From NCBI RefSeq assembly GCF_001049735.1, contig NZ_CVPC01000006.1, positions 18,749-82,748 of the forward strand: DNA of 64,000 nucleotides. Reading direction: 5' to 3'. The DNA is from Nereida ignava (GTDB lineage Bacteria > Pseudomonadota > Alphaproteobacteria > Rhodobacterales > Rhodobacteraceae). Numbering within the stretch: position 1 is the first letter of the stretch; every line of letters begins with the position of its first letter. The notes under the pieces were generated by a model, which did no database searches, was not told the origin of the DNA, and saw nothing but the letters and a program-made list of their open reading frames with translations. Below are positions 16,377 to 24,804 of the stretch, one piece after another. The position numbers were made by a program, and so were the translations under genes.

Positions 16377-18071
16377 ATGCGCCGATACATTCGCCCCATC
16401 GTTTTGAGTGCCGCCTTGCTTCTGCCCGCCGTTGGTAACGCGCAGGGCATTGCGGGGTCCTATCTTGCGGGGCGTCATGCGCAGTTTAACGGTGATTACG
16501 CAGCGGTTGGCCAGTATTATTCCCAAGCACAACGCAGCGACGCGACCAACCCAGCCTTGCTTGAGGCGGCCTTGGCAGGCCGTGCAAATGCCGGTGACGT
16601 AGCAGGTGCTGTCGCACTTTTGCGTGGTTCTGATCTTGACATGAACCAAAGCCAAATCGCGGGATTGATTGCCGTTGCAGGTTTGGCAAAAGGTGAACAA
16701 TTTACGGAAATTGTCGAAGGGTTCGGGGCAGGCCGACGCATAAGCCCTCTTGTTGACGGCTTGGTCTTGGCTTGGGCAACCTTGGGCCTAGGCGATGTAA
16801 GCGCTGCCACCGATTACTTTGAGGATATGGCCTCAATGAACGGTATGAGCGGCTTTGCGAATTTGCACCACGCTTTGGCCAAGGGCACATTCGGTGATTT
16901 TGAGGGCGCGCTGGGCCTGTTGACTGACGATAAAGTTGGCGCCCTTGGGTATACGCGGCGGTCGATCATGGTGCGCGCTGAATTCTTGAGCCAACTGGGT
17001 CGCAACATAGATGCAGCCGCGCTCATTGATGATAACTTTCAAGGGGCACTAGACCCTGAATTACAAGAACTGCGCAGTGGTCTTGAGGGGCGCAAGGCCG
17101 TACCTCTGACGACAGTTTTGACTGCGCAACAGGGATTGGCTGAAGTTTTCTGGACTGTTGCATCGGTTCTCCGCGACGAGGCTGGCCCAGATTTTGCGCT
17201 TCTTTACGCACGTGCAGCGGCCTATGTGCGGGCTGATTTCGATGAAGCGAATTTGCTGATCGCGGGTCTGTTAGATGAGTTGGGCAATCATGTTTTGGCG
17301 GCGGATGCTTATGGTCAGATCACGCCGGACAGCACCTCCTTTCATGCCGCAGAGATCGGTCGTGCAGAGGCGCTTTTTGAAAGCGACCGCAAAGATGAAG
17401 CAGTTGAGGCATTGACTGCGTTACAAGACAGTCACGCTGATCTGCAGGTGGTCCACTCAACCCTTGGAGATATGTTACGGCGTCTTGAGCGGTTTGAGGA
17501 AGCAACGGCAGCCTATAGTACCGCGATCAAGCTTTTGGAGCAGGGCGATCCAAACGCATGGTTCTTGTACTATGCGCGCGGGATATCGTTTGAGCGGCGC
17601 GATTTGTGGCCACAGGCAGAGGCTGATTTTCGCAAAGCCTTGGCCCTCAACCCCGATCAGCCGAACGTGCTGAACTATCTTGGTTATTCACTTGTTGAGA
17701 AGAAAATTAAGCTCGATGAAGCATTAGAGATGATCGAGAAGGCCGCAGCTGCACGTCCTGACAGCGGCTTTATCCTTGATAGTCTTGGGTGGGTTTTGTA
17801 CCGGCTCGGACGTTATGACGAGGCCGTAGCCCCGATGGAAGTTGCTGCTTCACTTGCTGCGACTGACCCTGTGGTGAACGACCACCTGGGGGATGTGTTG
17901 TGGGCTGTTGGTCGACGGACTGAGGCACGTTTTCAGTGGTCACGTGCATTGTCTTTCGATCCAGCGGAAGATGATTTGCCGCGGATTAGGCGCAAGCTGG
18001 AAGTGGGACTTGATGTGGTGCTCGAAGAAGAAGGCGCCCCCGCATTGCCGCCAGTACAGTCTGGTGGCTGA
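16377..18071 (+). CDS. Exported tetratricopeptide-repeat protein
   Basis: A 564-residue protein with a signal peptide (MRRYIRPIVLSAALLLPAVGNAQG, residues 1-22 or so) and TPR units through most of the length, clearest near the C-terminus: FEEATAAYSTAIKLLEQ, WPQAEADFRKALALNPDQPNVLNYLGY, DSGFILDSLGWVLYRLGRYDEAV and TEARFQWSRALSFDP. This pattern is common in alphaproteobacterial periplasmic or outer-membrane-associated TPR proteins; no catalytic domain is present and partners are unknown. GAGGAG-like bases (AGAGGAGA) precede the ATG. ispE follows in the same direction after 38 bases. Confidence 0.88.
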   Translation: MRRYIRPIVLSAALLLPAVGNAQGIAGSYLAGRHAQFNGDYAAVGQYYSQAQRSDATNPALLEAALAGRANAGDVAGAVALLRGSDLDMNQSQIAGLIAVAGLAKGEQFTEIVEGFGAGRRISPLVDGLVLAWATLGLGDVSAATDYFEDMASMNGMSGFANLHHALAKGTFGDFEGALGLLTDDKVGALGYTRRSIMVRAEFLSQLGRNIDAAALIDDNFQGALDPELQELRSGLEGRKAVPLTTVLTAQQGLAEVFWTVASVLRDEAGPDFALLYARAAAYVRADFDEANLLIAGLLDELGNHVLAADAYGQITPDSTSFHAAEIGRAEALFESDRKDEAVEALTALQDSHADLQVVHSTLGDMLRRLERFEEATAAYSTAIKLLEQGDPNAWFLYYARGISFERRDLWPQAEADFRKALALNPDQPNVLNYLGYSLVEKKIKLDEALEMIEKAAAARPDSGFILDSLGWVLYRLGRYDEAVAPMEVAASLAATDPVVNDHLGDVLWAVGRRTEARFQWSRALSFDPAEDDLPRIRRKLEVGLDVVLEEEGAPALPPVQSGG

Positions 18072-18109
18072 CCTCCGGTTTTGGATATTTATAAACAAAA
18101 GAAGACCTT

Positions 18110-18919
18110 ATGACATCCGAGACACGCCAACTGGCGCCTGCAAAAGTGAACTTGACCCTGCATGTCACGGGGCAGCGAGATGACGGCTATCATCTTCTTG
18201 ATAGCTTGGTGGCCTTCGCCGATTTCGGCGATGACGTTTATGTATCGGCTGGGCCCACACATTTGAGCGTTGAGGGTGATTTGGTCGCAGGTGTACCGAC
18301 GGGGCCAACAAACCTGATGTGGCGTGCACTTGATGTGATGGGGGCCGAGGCGTCTTTGAGATTGGTCAAACGTCTGCCTGCTGAGGCCGGCATTGGTGGC
18401 GGCTCGTCTGATGCAGCAGCCGTTTTGCGCGTGATCGGTGGCAGTACGGTTGAACAGCAGATGTCGCTTGGTGCTGACGTGCCTGTTTGTATGCTTGCAA
18501 CTGCTGCGCGGATGCGCGGCGTGGGTGAGCAGGTGGAAAAAGTTGCACTGCCGCTACTGCCTGCTCTTTTGGTGAACCCCCGTGTTAGCATGCCGACACC
18601 AGCAGTTTTCAGTGCTATGACAAAGCGCACCAACGCTGAAATGCCGGTAATCCCTACGTTCGAGGGCGTTGCGGATGCGGCGGATTGGCTCGCAACGATG
18701 CGCAATGATATGCAAGATGCGGCTATCTCAATCCAGCCAGTAATCGAGCGTGCGTTGTCTGATTTGCGCTCAACCCGGCAGTGTTTATTGGCGCGCATGT
18801 CGGGGTCGGGTGCGACGTGCTTTGCAATTTATCCAACCATGAAGGCTGCACATTTTGCGGCCTATGAGCTGGGTGCGATGCATACAGATTGGTGGATCAG
18901 GCCCTGCACATTAAGCTGA
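18110..18919 (+). CDS. ispE: 4-diphosphocytidyl-2-C-methyl-D-erythritol kinase
   Basis: A 269-residue GHMP kinase that phosphorylates CDP-methylerythritol in the non-mevalonate isoprenoid pathway. The N-terminal APAKVNLTLHVTGQRDDGYH and the ATP-binding LPAEAGIGGGSSDAAAVL (about residues 86-103) are typical, as is the C-terminal ARMSGSGATCFAIY. It is slightly shorter than average because the middle is compact. It converges with a polyprenyl diphosphate synthase gene, which uses the isoprenoid units this pathway makes; stops are 3 bases apart. Confidence 0.95.
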   Translation: MTSETRQLAPAKVNLTLHVTGQRDDGYHLLDSLVAFADFGDDVYVSAGPTHLSVEGDLVAGVPTGPTNLMWRALDVMGAEASLRLVKRLPAEAGIGGGSSDAAAVLRVIGGSTVEQQMSLGADVPVCMLATAARMRGVGEQVEKVALPLLPALLVNPRVSMPTPAVFSAMTKRTNAEMPVIPTFEGVADAADWLATMRNDMQDAAISIQPVIERALSDLRSTRQCLLARMSGSGATCFAIYPTMKAAHFAAYELGAMHTDWWIRPCTLS

Positions 18920-18922
18920 GGT

Positions 18923-19924
18923 CTACCTAACGCGCGCGACCACATAATCAGCAAGATCAAGAAGCATATCCTTCAACTCACTCTGTTCAATCACGCTTAG
19001 TGATGCTTTGGCTTTATCTGCCCAAGCAACTGCGTCGGCGCGGGTCGCATCAAGTGTGCCGTGGCTATCCATTAGGCGGAGAGCTTCTTCCAAATCACCA
19101 TCGCGCTGGTCGCCTTTTGCGATGGTGCGGTGCCAAAAATCACGCTCGGTTGTATCGGCTTTGGCAACGGCTTTGATGACGGGCAGCGTTAGTTTGTGCT
19201 CGCGGAAATCGTCCCCAACGTTTTTGCCAGTAGCTTGGGTGTTCCCGCGGTAATCCAGCAGGTCGTCGACAATCTGGAATGAAATGCCCAACGCGTCACC
19301 ATACGCGAAAAGCGCCTTTACCACATCATCGCTTTGGCCTGCGATGACACCACCGACTTCCATTGCTGCTGAGAAAAGCGCCGCCGTTTTGCCGCGCACA
19401 ACCTTGAGGTAAATTTCCTCATCGGTTCCCAAATCAGATGCTGCGGTTAGTTGCAGCACTTCGCCTTCCGCGATGGTCGCTGACGCGTTTGATAGGATGT
19501 CCAGTACGCGCAAATTACCTGTCTCAACCATCAACTGGAACGAGCGGGCAAAGAGATAATCGCCGACTAAAACGCTTGATTTATTGTCCCAAAGCAAGTT
19601 GGCCGTGGGGCGTCCCCGCCGTTGGCCGCTTTCGTCTACAACGTCGTCATGCAGCAAAGTAGCCGTGTGAATAAATTCAACCGTTGCCGCCAAATGGATA
19701 TGAAACGGTCCTTCGTAGCCACACATTTTCGCACTGGCCAACGTCAACATGGGACGTAGGCGTTTGCCGCCAGCATCGACCAGATGCGCGCTGACTTCGG
19801 GAATGCGGGGGGCGTGCTCTGATGCCATGCGTTCGCGGATCAATTCATTGACTGCAGTCATATCGGCATCAAGTGCGGCGGCGAGGCGCTCGTGTGGCTT
19901 TGTTGCGGCGTTATCCAAACCCAT
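18923..19924 (-). CDS. Polyprenyl (probably decaprenyl) diphosphate synthase
   Basis: A 333-residue trans-prenyl transferase that extends farnesyl or geranylgeranyl diphosphate with IPP to make the ubiquinone side chain. Both aspartate-rich motifs are intact: LLHDDVVDESGQRRG and FQIVDDLLDYRGN. The size fits octaprenyl/decaprenyl synthases; chain length 10 is inferred from the Q10 content known for this group. ATG 19924 is chosen because AGGAG lies 8 bases before it. The start is 51 bases from the divergent DUF2007 gene. Confidence 0.93.
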   Translation of the reverse strand: MGLDNAATKPHERLAAALDADMTAVNELIRERMASEHAPRIPEVSAHLVDAGGKRLRPMLTLASAKMCGYEGPFHIHLAATVEFIHTATLLHDDVVDESGQRRGRPTANLLWDNKSSVLVGDYLFARSFQLMVETGNLRVLDILSNASATIAEGEVLQLTAASDLGTDEEIYLKVVRGKTAALFSAAMEVGGVIAGQSDDVVKALFAYGDALGISFQIVDDLLDYRGNTQATGKNVGDDFREHKLTLPVIKAVAKADTTERDFWHRTIAKGDQRDGDLEEALRLMDSHGTLDATRADAVAWADKAKASLSVIEQSELKDMLLDLADYVVARVR

Positions 19925-19975
19925 GAAAAGGTCTCCTTGCTCGACAACCCGTGGCAACTAGCCTTAGATCGGGGG

Positions 19976-20191
19976 ATGAAAGAACTTATGCGCAGCAACG
20001 ATCCGACGGCCATTGCCTTCGCCAAAGCTTTGCTATCCGGCGAGGGTATAGACTGCTTTGAAATGGACGTAAATATCAGCATTCTTGAAGGCAGCATTGG
20101 CATTTTGCCGCGCCGGTTGATGGTCCGCCAGGCAGACCATTTCATGGCAGCTGCTGCGTTGCGTGATAATGGGCTGACGGTTAGCGAATGA
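19976..20191 (+). CDS. DUF2007 domain protein
   Basis: A 71-residue protein: MKELMRSNDPTAIAFAKALL, then GIDCFEMDVNISILEGSIGILPRRLMV, which is the DUF2007 (putative signal-transducing) pattern. The family is small, cytoplasmic and of unknown function. GGGGG immediately before the ATG supports this start over the longer frame beginning at 19892. Its stop overlaps the trmN6 start by 4 bases. Confidence 0.87.
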   Translation: MKELMRSNDPTAIAFAKALLSGEGIDCFEMDVNISILEGSIGILPRRLMVRQADHFMAAAALRDNGLTVSE

Positions 20192-20916
20192 GCGAAACAC
20201 GCGATGATTTTCTGGGCGGTAAAGTGAAGGCCTATCAACCTGCGCAAGGGTATCGTGCGGGTGTGGACGCGGTGTTGTTGGCGGCTAGTGTGCCCGCAAA
20301 ACCAGCAGAGACCGCGCTGGAGTTGGGATGCGGCGTGGGTGTGGCTAGTTTGTGCCTTGCCGCGCGAACAGATGTGGCAGTCACGGGTGTTGAGCGGGAC
20401 AGTTGTGCGGCGGAATTAGCTGGGCGCAACGGTCTTGATGTGGTCCATGCTGATCTTGCGGCGCTTCCCAGTGAGGTACGCGAGCGCAGCTTTCACCATG
20501 TGTTCTGTAACCCGCCGTATTTTGATCGCGGGCGGGGAAATAAATCGGATGATGCGGCGCGCGAGGCAGCACGCGGTGAGCAAACTCCGCTTTCTGTTTG
20601 GCTGGATGTTGCCACAAAGCGGCTTCGGCCAAATGGTACGCTGACTGTCATCCAAGATATTTCGCGACTGCAAGATGTGTTGGGTTCACTGGATGATCGG
20701 CTTGGTCGGGTGACGGTATTGCCGATCGCATCGCGGGTAGGGCAGCCTGCGCGACTTGTGATTGTCCAAGCAAAGAAAGCCTCGCGCGCGCCATTTTCTT
20801 TGTTGGCGCCGTTGATTCTGCATAAGGGTGAGCGGCACGAAGCGGACGAAGAGACTTACACACCCGAGGTGCGTGGGATTTTGCGGCACGGCGCGCAATT
20901 ATTCATCCGCAATTAA
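20188..20916 (+). CDS. trmN6: tRNA1(Val) (adenine(37)-N6)-methyltransferase-like enzyme
   Basis: A 242-residue Rossmann-fold methyltransferase. The SAM motif LELGCGVGVASLCLAAR (about residues 44-60) and the N6-adenine catalytic motif NPPYFDRGRGNKSD (about 109-122) are typical of TrmN6/YfiC, which methylates A37 of tRNA1(Val). The precise RNA target is inferred. It is coupled to the DUF2007 gene by an ATGA overlap. Confidence 0.88.
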   Translation: MSETRDDFLGGKVKAYQPAQGYRAGVDAVLLAASVPAKPAETALELGCGVGVASLCLAARTDVAVTGVERDSCAAELAGRNGLDVVHADLAALPSEVRERSFHHVFCNPPYFDRGRGNKSDDAAREAARGEQTPLSVWLDVATKRLRPNGTLTVIQDISRLQDVLGSLDDRLGRVTVLPIASRVGQPARLVIVQAKKASRAPFSLLAPLILHKGERHEADEETYTPEVRGILRHGAQLFIRN

Positions 20917-21039
20917 CCACGTGTGAAGAAATTCGGCTAAATTCAGCTGATTACTTGAATCCTTTTGCAGCTGCGGCGTGACACAAGCGGGCTGCGTGTG
21001 CTCCACTAAAATCACACATCAGTAGAAAAGGACGCGCCT

Positions 21040-21207
21040 ATGGCATTAAGCACGCATATCCAGCAACTGAAACAAAAGCATGAGAATTTATCGGAGACGG
21101 TCGCGCGCCTGCAGCGCATGCCTGCCGTTGATGATTTGCAAATTGCGGCGATGAAGAAAGAGAAGCTGAAACTCAAAGAAGAGATTTCGCGCCTCGCTTC
21201 TGCCTGA
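21040..21207 (+). CDS. YdcH family (DUF465) small helical protein
   Basis: A 55-residue protein, almost wholly helical: MALSTHIQQLKQKHENLSETV with a conserved LK-H pattern, then MKKEKLKLKEEISRL near the end. This is the YdcH/DUF465 signature; function unknown. A purine-rich AGAAAAGGA lies about 8 bases before the ATG. The preceding 120-base gap after trmN6 shows no gene. Confidence 0.85.
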   Translation: MALSTHIQQLKQKHENLSETVARLQRMPAVDDLQIAAMKKEKLKLKEEISRLASA

Positions 21208-21216
21208 AGTATCACG

Positions 21217-21249
21217 CTGACGCGCAGACCAGTTTGGGTGGCGCGTCAG
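21217..21249. terminator. Hairpin between DUF465 and LysR genes, weak terminator
   Basis: CTGACGCGC (21217-21225) and GCGCGTCAG (21241-21249) form a perfect 9-base stem with a 15-base loop. It is followed by TTATT on the plus side, so the U-tract is weak. It ends right at the stop codon of the convergent LysR gene and could serve both. Confidence 0.5.
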
Positions 21250-22191
21250 TTATTCAACATCTGCTGCATGAAGCAGTGTTCGGCCTTCCGCGAAGGACTT
21301 TGAGGTATTGATCTCGTCCAGCAGCCAGTCATGAAACGCTTTCACCTTGGGGCGGGTCTCGTTGCCTTGTGGGCATACAAATCGAAATTGTGCGGGCGTA
21401 ATCAGTCCCAGGTCAAAAGGTGCCACAAGTCGTCCTGACGCAAGCGCGCGCGCAGCAAGCGATACGCGACCCAACACGACGCCCGCGCCCGCAATTGCGG
21501 CGTCCAATGCATGATCAGCTTGGCTGAACCTTGCACCGTGATCCGGGTCAATGTCGACCTTCGCGGCCCGCGCCCATTTGGCCCAATCACATGTAATTTT
21601 AAATGCGTCCATACTGTCATCGTGGATGAGCGGCGCATTAGTTATTGTTTCTTTGGTGCCGAAATTTGCCGCCATTTCAGGGGTCATCATCGGCGTGACC
21701 CATTCGCTTACAAGTGGTTCTGAATAGACGCCGCTGTAGCCGCCTAATCCAAACCGAATGGCTACATCGACTTCGTCTCGGTCAAAGTCGACCAATCGTA
21801 GGGATGCCGAAAATCGCAACTCAATCGTGGGGTGTGCCTGGGCAAAGTCGAACAGTCTTGGGGCCAGCCATTTAGAGGTGAACGCAGGGCCCGCGGTGAC
21901 TGTAAGGGTCGTGTTGTCGCTTAAGCGGCGTGTGTTGCGCCACGCGGATGTTATCGCTGCAAAGCCGTCATGTACGCCGGGGGTTAAGGCGCGACCCGCC
22001 TCTGTCAGCTCAACTGCGCGATTAAGTCGAATGAACACTGGTGTGCCCAAATCCGCTTCAAGAGATTTGATCTGATAGGATAGTGCTGCAGGTGTTACAT
22101 TTAACTCATCCGCTGCTTTGGCGAATGACATATGGCGTGCGGCGGCTTCAAAGGCGCGTAGGGCGGTGAGCGGAGGAAGGCGATCAGACAT
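21250..22191 (-). CDS. LysR family transcriptional regulator (GcvA-like)
   Basis: A 313-residue regulator. The N-terminal HTH (LTALRAFEAAARHMSFAKAADELNVTPAALSYQIKSLE, residues about 7-45) and the opening MSDRLPPLTALRAFEA are typical of the GcvA/beta-lactamase-regulator subgroup. The rest is the periplasmic-binding-protein-like effector domain. The effector is unknown. It is divergent from a 49-codon peptide gene at 22303, which is its most likely target; a candidate operator adjoins its start. Confidence 0.92.
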   Translation of the reverse strand: MSDRLPPLTALRAFEAAARHMSFAKAADELNVTPAALSYQIKSLEADLGTPVFIRLNRAVELTEAGRALTPGVHDGFAAITSAWRNTRRLSDNTTLTVTAGPAFTSKWLAPRLFDFAQAHPTIELRFSASLRLVDFDRDEVDVAIRFGLGGYSGVYSEPLVSEWVTPMMTPEMAANFGTKETITNAPLIHDDSMDAFKITCDWAKWARAAKVDIDPDHGARFSQADHALDAAIAGAGVVLGRVSLAARALASGRLVAPFDLGLITPAQFRFVCPQGNETRPKVKAFHDWLLDEINTSKSFAEGRTLLHAADVE

Positions 22192-22193
22192 TT

Positions 22194-22214
22194 CAGTTTA
22201 ATACAGCTTAACTG
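22194..22214. promoter_or_regulatory. Candidate LysR-type operator
   Basis: CAGTTTAA-TACAGC-TTAACTG is a near-perfect inverted repeat two bases upstream of the LysR start, and it contains the T-N11-A core expected for LysR-type binding (TTTAATACAGCTTAA). Position fits autoregulation and control of the divergent small gene. Confidence 0.45.
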
Positions 22215-22302
22215 ACGGTATGGGAAGTCTCGTTTGTAGAGTGCGTGCAAGAGGCGCATATACAACAGCAGGGAGAGACACATCTCATCAATGGAGTTTA
22301 AT

Positions 22303-22452
22303 ATGTTTGAGAGTACAACAAGCGAAATTACACGCAACGCAATGCAAATTGCCCATGAGGAACGCGCGATTGCGTTTCGTCAATTTTGGGCATGGATGCT
22401 GAACCGTTTCAACGAACCTGCACTGCGCACTACGCAAGCCTCAGCTACGTAA
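22303..22452 (+). CDS. 49-residue helical peptide divergent from LysR gene
   Basis: A small frame with ATG at 22303 and GGAG 6 bases upstream (22293-22296). The product begins MFESTTSEITRNAMQIAHEE and continues with RAIAFRQFWAWMLNRF, giving a probable amphipathic helix with many aromatic and Arg residues, loosely like the short RSP_7527/DUF1127-type peptides of Rhodobacteraceae. It ends TTQASAT. A very strong terminator follows 40 bases downstream, so it forms its own transcript. Function unknown; I cannot name the family with confidence. Confidence 0.6.
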   Translation: MFESTTSEITRNAMQIAHEERAIAFRQFWAWMLNRFNEPALRTTQASAT

Positions 22453-22491
22453 GTGGCCGCGCATCCGAATGCGTGATGCAGTTTGTCGAGA

Positions 22492-22521
22492 AAAGGGCCG
22501 CTCCTGATGGGGCGGCCCTTT
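22492..22521. terminator. Strong bidirectional terminator between small peptide gene and phbB
   Basis: AAAGGGCCGC (22492-22501) pairs perfectly with GCGGCCCTTT (22512-22521) around a 10-base loop, with A-rich and T-rich flanks, so it can end transcripts from both the 22303 gene and phbB. Confidence 0.8.
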
Positions 22522-22548
22522 GCAATTTAGTTGAGGCAAGCACGAAGC

Positions 22549-23274
22549 TTAGCTCATATATTGGCCGCCATTCGCGGAGATCGTTGAGCCGGTGACAAAG
22601 CCAGCGTCATCAGAGGCAAGGAACACAACGGCCCGCGCCATCTCTTCTGGCTCACCCAAGCGACCAACAGGGATTTGCGGCAGGATGACTTCGTTCATCA
22701 CTTTTTCGGGGATAGTCGCCATCATTTCCGTGTTGATATAACCCGGAGCCACCACGTTTACTGTAATGCCTGCGCGGGCACCTTCTTGGGCCAAGGCTTT
22801 TGTAAAGCCGATGTCGCCTGCTTTTGTAGCGGCATAGTTGGCTTGGGCGAACTGACCTTTTTGGCCATTGATCGATGAAATTGTTACGATGCGACCAAAT
22901 TTACGTTCGCGCATGCTGCCCCATACGTTGTGGGTCATGTTGAACACGCCGTTCAGGTTTGTGTCGATGCATTCGTGCCATTGTTCGGGCGTCATCTTAT
23001 GAAATGGCGCGTCGCGGGTGATGCCAGCGTTGTTGACCAAGATATCAACAGGGCCGAGGTCTTCGGCAATTTGGGCGATGCCAGCTGTACATGCGGCATA
23101 GTCGGCAACATTCCACTTGTATGTTTTGATGCCTGTCTCGGCTGTAAAGGCAGCGGCTTTTTCATCGTTACCAGCATATGTAGCAGCAACTTTGTGGCCT
23201 TCTGCGGCCAATGCCTTAGCGATTGCGGCACCAATGCCGCGGGTTCCGCCTGTGACGAGGGCTACGCGTGTCAT
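22549..23274 (-). CDS. phbB: Acetoacetyl-CoA reductase
   Basis: A 241-residue short-chain dehydrogenase that reduces acetoacetyl-CoA with NADPH to (R)-3-hydroxybutyryl-CoA for polyhydroxybutyrate synthesis, and in this group also for the ethylmalonyl-CoA pathway. The cofactor motif VTGGTRGIGAAIAKAL is at residues about 7-22, NNAGITRD follows, and the catalytic Ser-Tyr-Lys are in ISSINGQKGQFAQANYAATK. The protein ends at NGGQYMS like other PhaB proteins. It lies 95 bases downstream of phaA, and a hairpin sits between them. Confidence 0.95.
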   Translation of the reverse strand: MTRVALVTGGTRGIGAAIAKALAAEGHKVAATYAGNDEKAAAFTAETGIKTYKWNVADYAACTAGIAQIAEDLGPVDILVNNAGITRDAPFHKMTPEQWHECIDTNLNGVFNMTHNVWGSMRERKFGRIVTISSINGQKGQFAQANYAATKAGDIGFTKALAQEGARAGITVNVVAPGYINTEMMATIPEKVMNEVILPQIPVGRLGEPEEMARAVVFLASDDAGFVTGSTISANGGQYMS

Positions 23275-23313
23275 GTTGATTCTCCAGTCAGGGTTATTCG
23301 GTAATCTAGTTAC

Positions 23314-23354
23314 AAATTAAAAATCCTGCGCGCAACTATATTGCGCACAGGATT
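23314..23354 (-). terminator. Hairpin with U-tract between phaA and phbB
   Basis: Read on the minus strand, the arms AATCCTG-T-GCGCAA (23354-23341) and TTGCGC-G-CAGGATT (23335-23322) form a 13-pair stem with one mismatch and a 5-base loop, followed by TTTAATTT. It sits inside the phaA-phbB interval and would reduce read-through to phbB. Confidence 0.65.
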
Positions 23355-23369
23355 GATATTTTTGGTTGG

Positions 23370-24545
23370 TTACGGGCGTTCTACGCACATAGCAACGCCC
23401 ATACCGCCGCCAATACACAGCGTTGCGAGGCCTTTTTTCGCGCCGCGACGCTTCATCTCAAAGAGCAGTGTGTTCAAAACGCGGCAGCCTGATGCACCGA
23501 TCGGGTGGCCAATGGCGATTGCGCCACCGTTTACGTTTACGATGGCCGGATCCCAACCCATGTCTTTGTTCACTGCGCATGCCTGAGCGGCGAACGCTTC
23601 GTTGGCTTCAACCAGATCGAGATCGCTTGCTGACCAGCCCGCTTTATCAAGCGCCTTGCGGCTTGCGTAAATTGGCCCAACGCCCATGATTGACGGGTCC
23701 AAACCTGCGGTGGCGTAGGAAACAATCCGTGCCAGCGGCTCAATGCCGCGCTTTTCGGCGTCATCTGCGGACATCAAAAGTGTTGCTGCTGCACCGTCGT
23801 TAAGGCCTGATGCGTTTGCTGCGGTGACGGACCCTTCGCGTGTAAATGCGGGGCGTAGCTTTGCCATGGCATCCATTGTCGCGCCGTGGCGAATGTATTC
23901 GTCCGCGTCGACGGTATTCTCGCCTTTGCGTGTTTTCACGATGAACGGCACGATCTCGTCTTGGAACTTGCCAGCCAATTGTGCGGCCTCTGCCTTGTTT
24001 TGCGAGGCCACGGCAAACTCGTCTTGCATCTCACGGGTGATGCCCCATTGATCCGCAACGTTTTCAGCTGTTTGGCCCATGTGATAGCCATTGAATGCGT
24101 CCCAAAGTCCATCGCGGATCATCGTGTCGATGTACTGCATGTCACCCATCTTTTGGCCTGCGCGCAATGTTGCGGCATGGGGGCTAAGTGTCATGTTTTC
24201 TTGTCCGCCTGCGGCCACGATTGAGGCATCACCCAACTGGATGTGTTGTGCAGCCAATGCAACGGCGCGCAAACCAGAGCCACAAACTTGGTTGATGCTC
24301 CATGCAGCAGACTCTTTGGCGAGGCCTGCGTTGATGTGCGCTTGGCGCGCAGGGTTTTGACCTTGGGCAGCTGTAAGAACTTGGCCCAAGATTGTCTCGG
24401 AGACTTCTGACGCATCGATGCCTGCACGTGCGACGACTTCGCGCAAAACGGCTGCGCCCAAATCATGTGCTGGTGTGTTGGCAAAGCTGCCCATAAAGCT
24501 GCCGACGGCTGTGCGTGCGGCGGATGCAATAACGACGTTGGTCAT
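23370..24545 (-). CDS. phaA: Acetyl-CoA C-acetyltransferase
   Basis: A 391-residue biosynthetic thiolase condensing two acetyl-CoA to acetoacetyl-CoA. The acyl-accepting cysteine is in [18 protein letters not shown] (about residue 88), the His in [17 protein letters not shown] and the second catalytic cysteine in [13 protein letters not shown] near the C-terminus. Length and motifs match PhaA. It is upstream of phbB and supplies it with substrate. Confidence 0.96.
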   Translation of the reverse strand: MTNVVIASAARTAVGSFMGSFANTPAHDLGAAVLREVVARAGIDASEVSETILGQVLTAAQGQNPARQAHINAGLAKESAAWSINQVCGSGLRAVALAAQHIQLGDASIVAAGGQENMTLSPHAATLRAGQKMGDMQYIDTMIRDGLWDAFNGYHMGQTAENVADQWGITREMQDEFAVASQNKAEAAQLAGKFQDEIVPFIVKTRKGENTVDADEYIRHGATMDAMAKLRPAFTREGSVTAANASGLNDGAAATLLMSADDAEKRGIEPLARIVSYATAGLDPSIMGVGPIYASRKALDKAGWSASDLDLVEANEAFAAQACAVNKDMGWDPAIVNVNGGAIAIGHPIGASGCRVLNTLLFEMKRRGAKKGLATLCIGGGMGVAMCVERP

Positions 24546-24580
24546 ATCCCTGAGGTCCCATTCTTAGTTGGCTGGCCCTC

Positions 24581-24596
24581 GCAAACTGCAATTTGC
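24581..24596. promoter_or_regulatory. Inverted repeat upstream of phaA, candidate operator
   Basis: GCAAA-CTGCAA-TTTGC lies 36 bases before the phaA start. Its TGCA-rich core is in the style of sites for PhaR-type or RamB-type carbon-storage regulators, but I have no proof of which protein binds. The rest of the 259-base interval up to the Tag gene shows no reading frame or RNA gene I can support. Confidence 0.35.
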
Positions 24597-24804
24597 GCAT
24601 GTGTTTACGCGCGAAAGGGCCCTGATAATGCCTCTTGCGTAGTGGGAATGGTCTGATGAGTCACGGAAGTATTTAATGTTTACGCTAGCATAAGCAGTAG
24701 ATTGCCCGCAAAAATACGCAGAAGTTTCGGATTGGCGTCACCGCTGTGTGACTTAGGGTCAACTTTGGTGTGTGTCTGGCAGAAATTGAAATGGGAGAGA
24801 TGTT

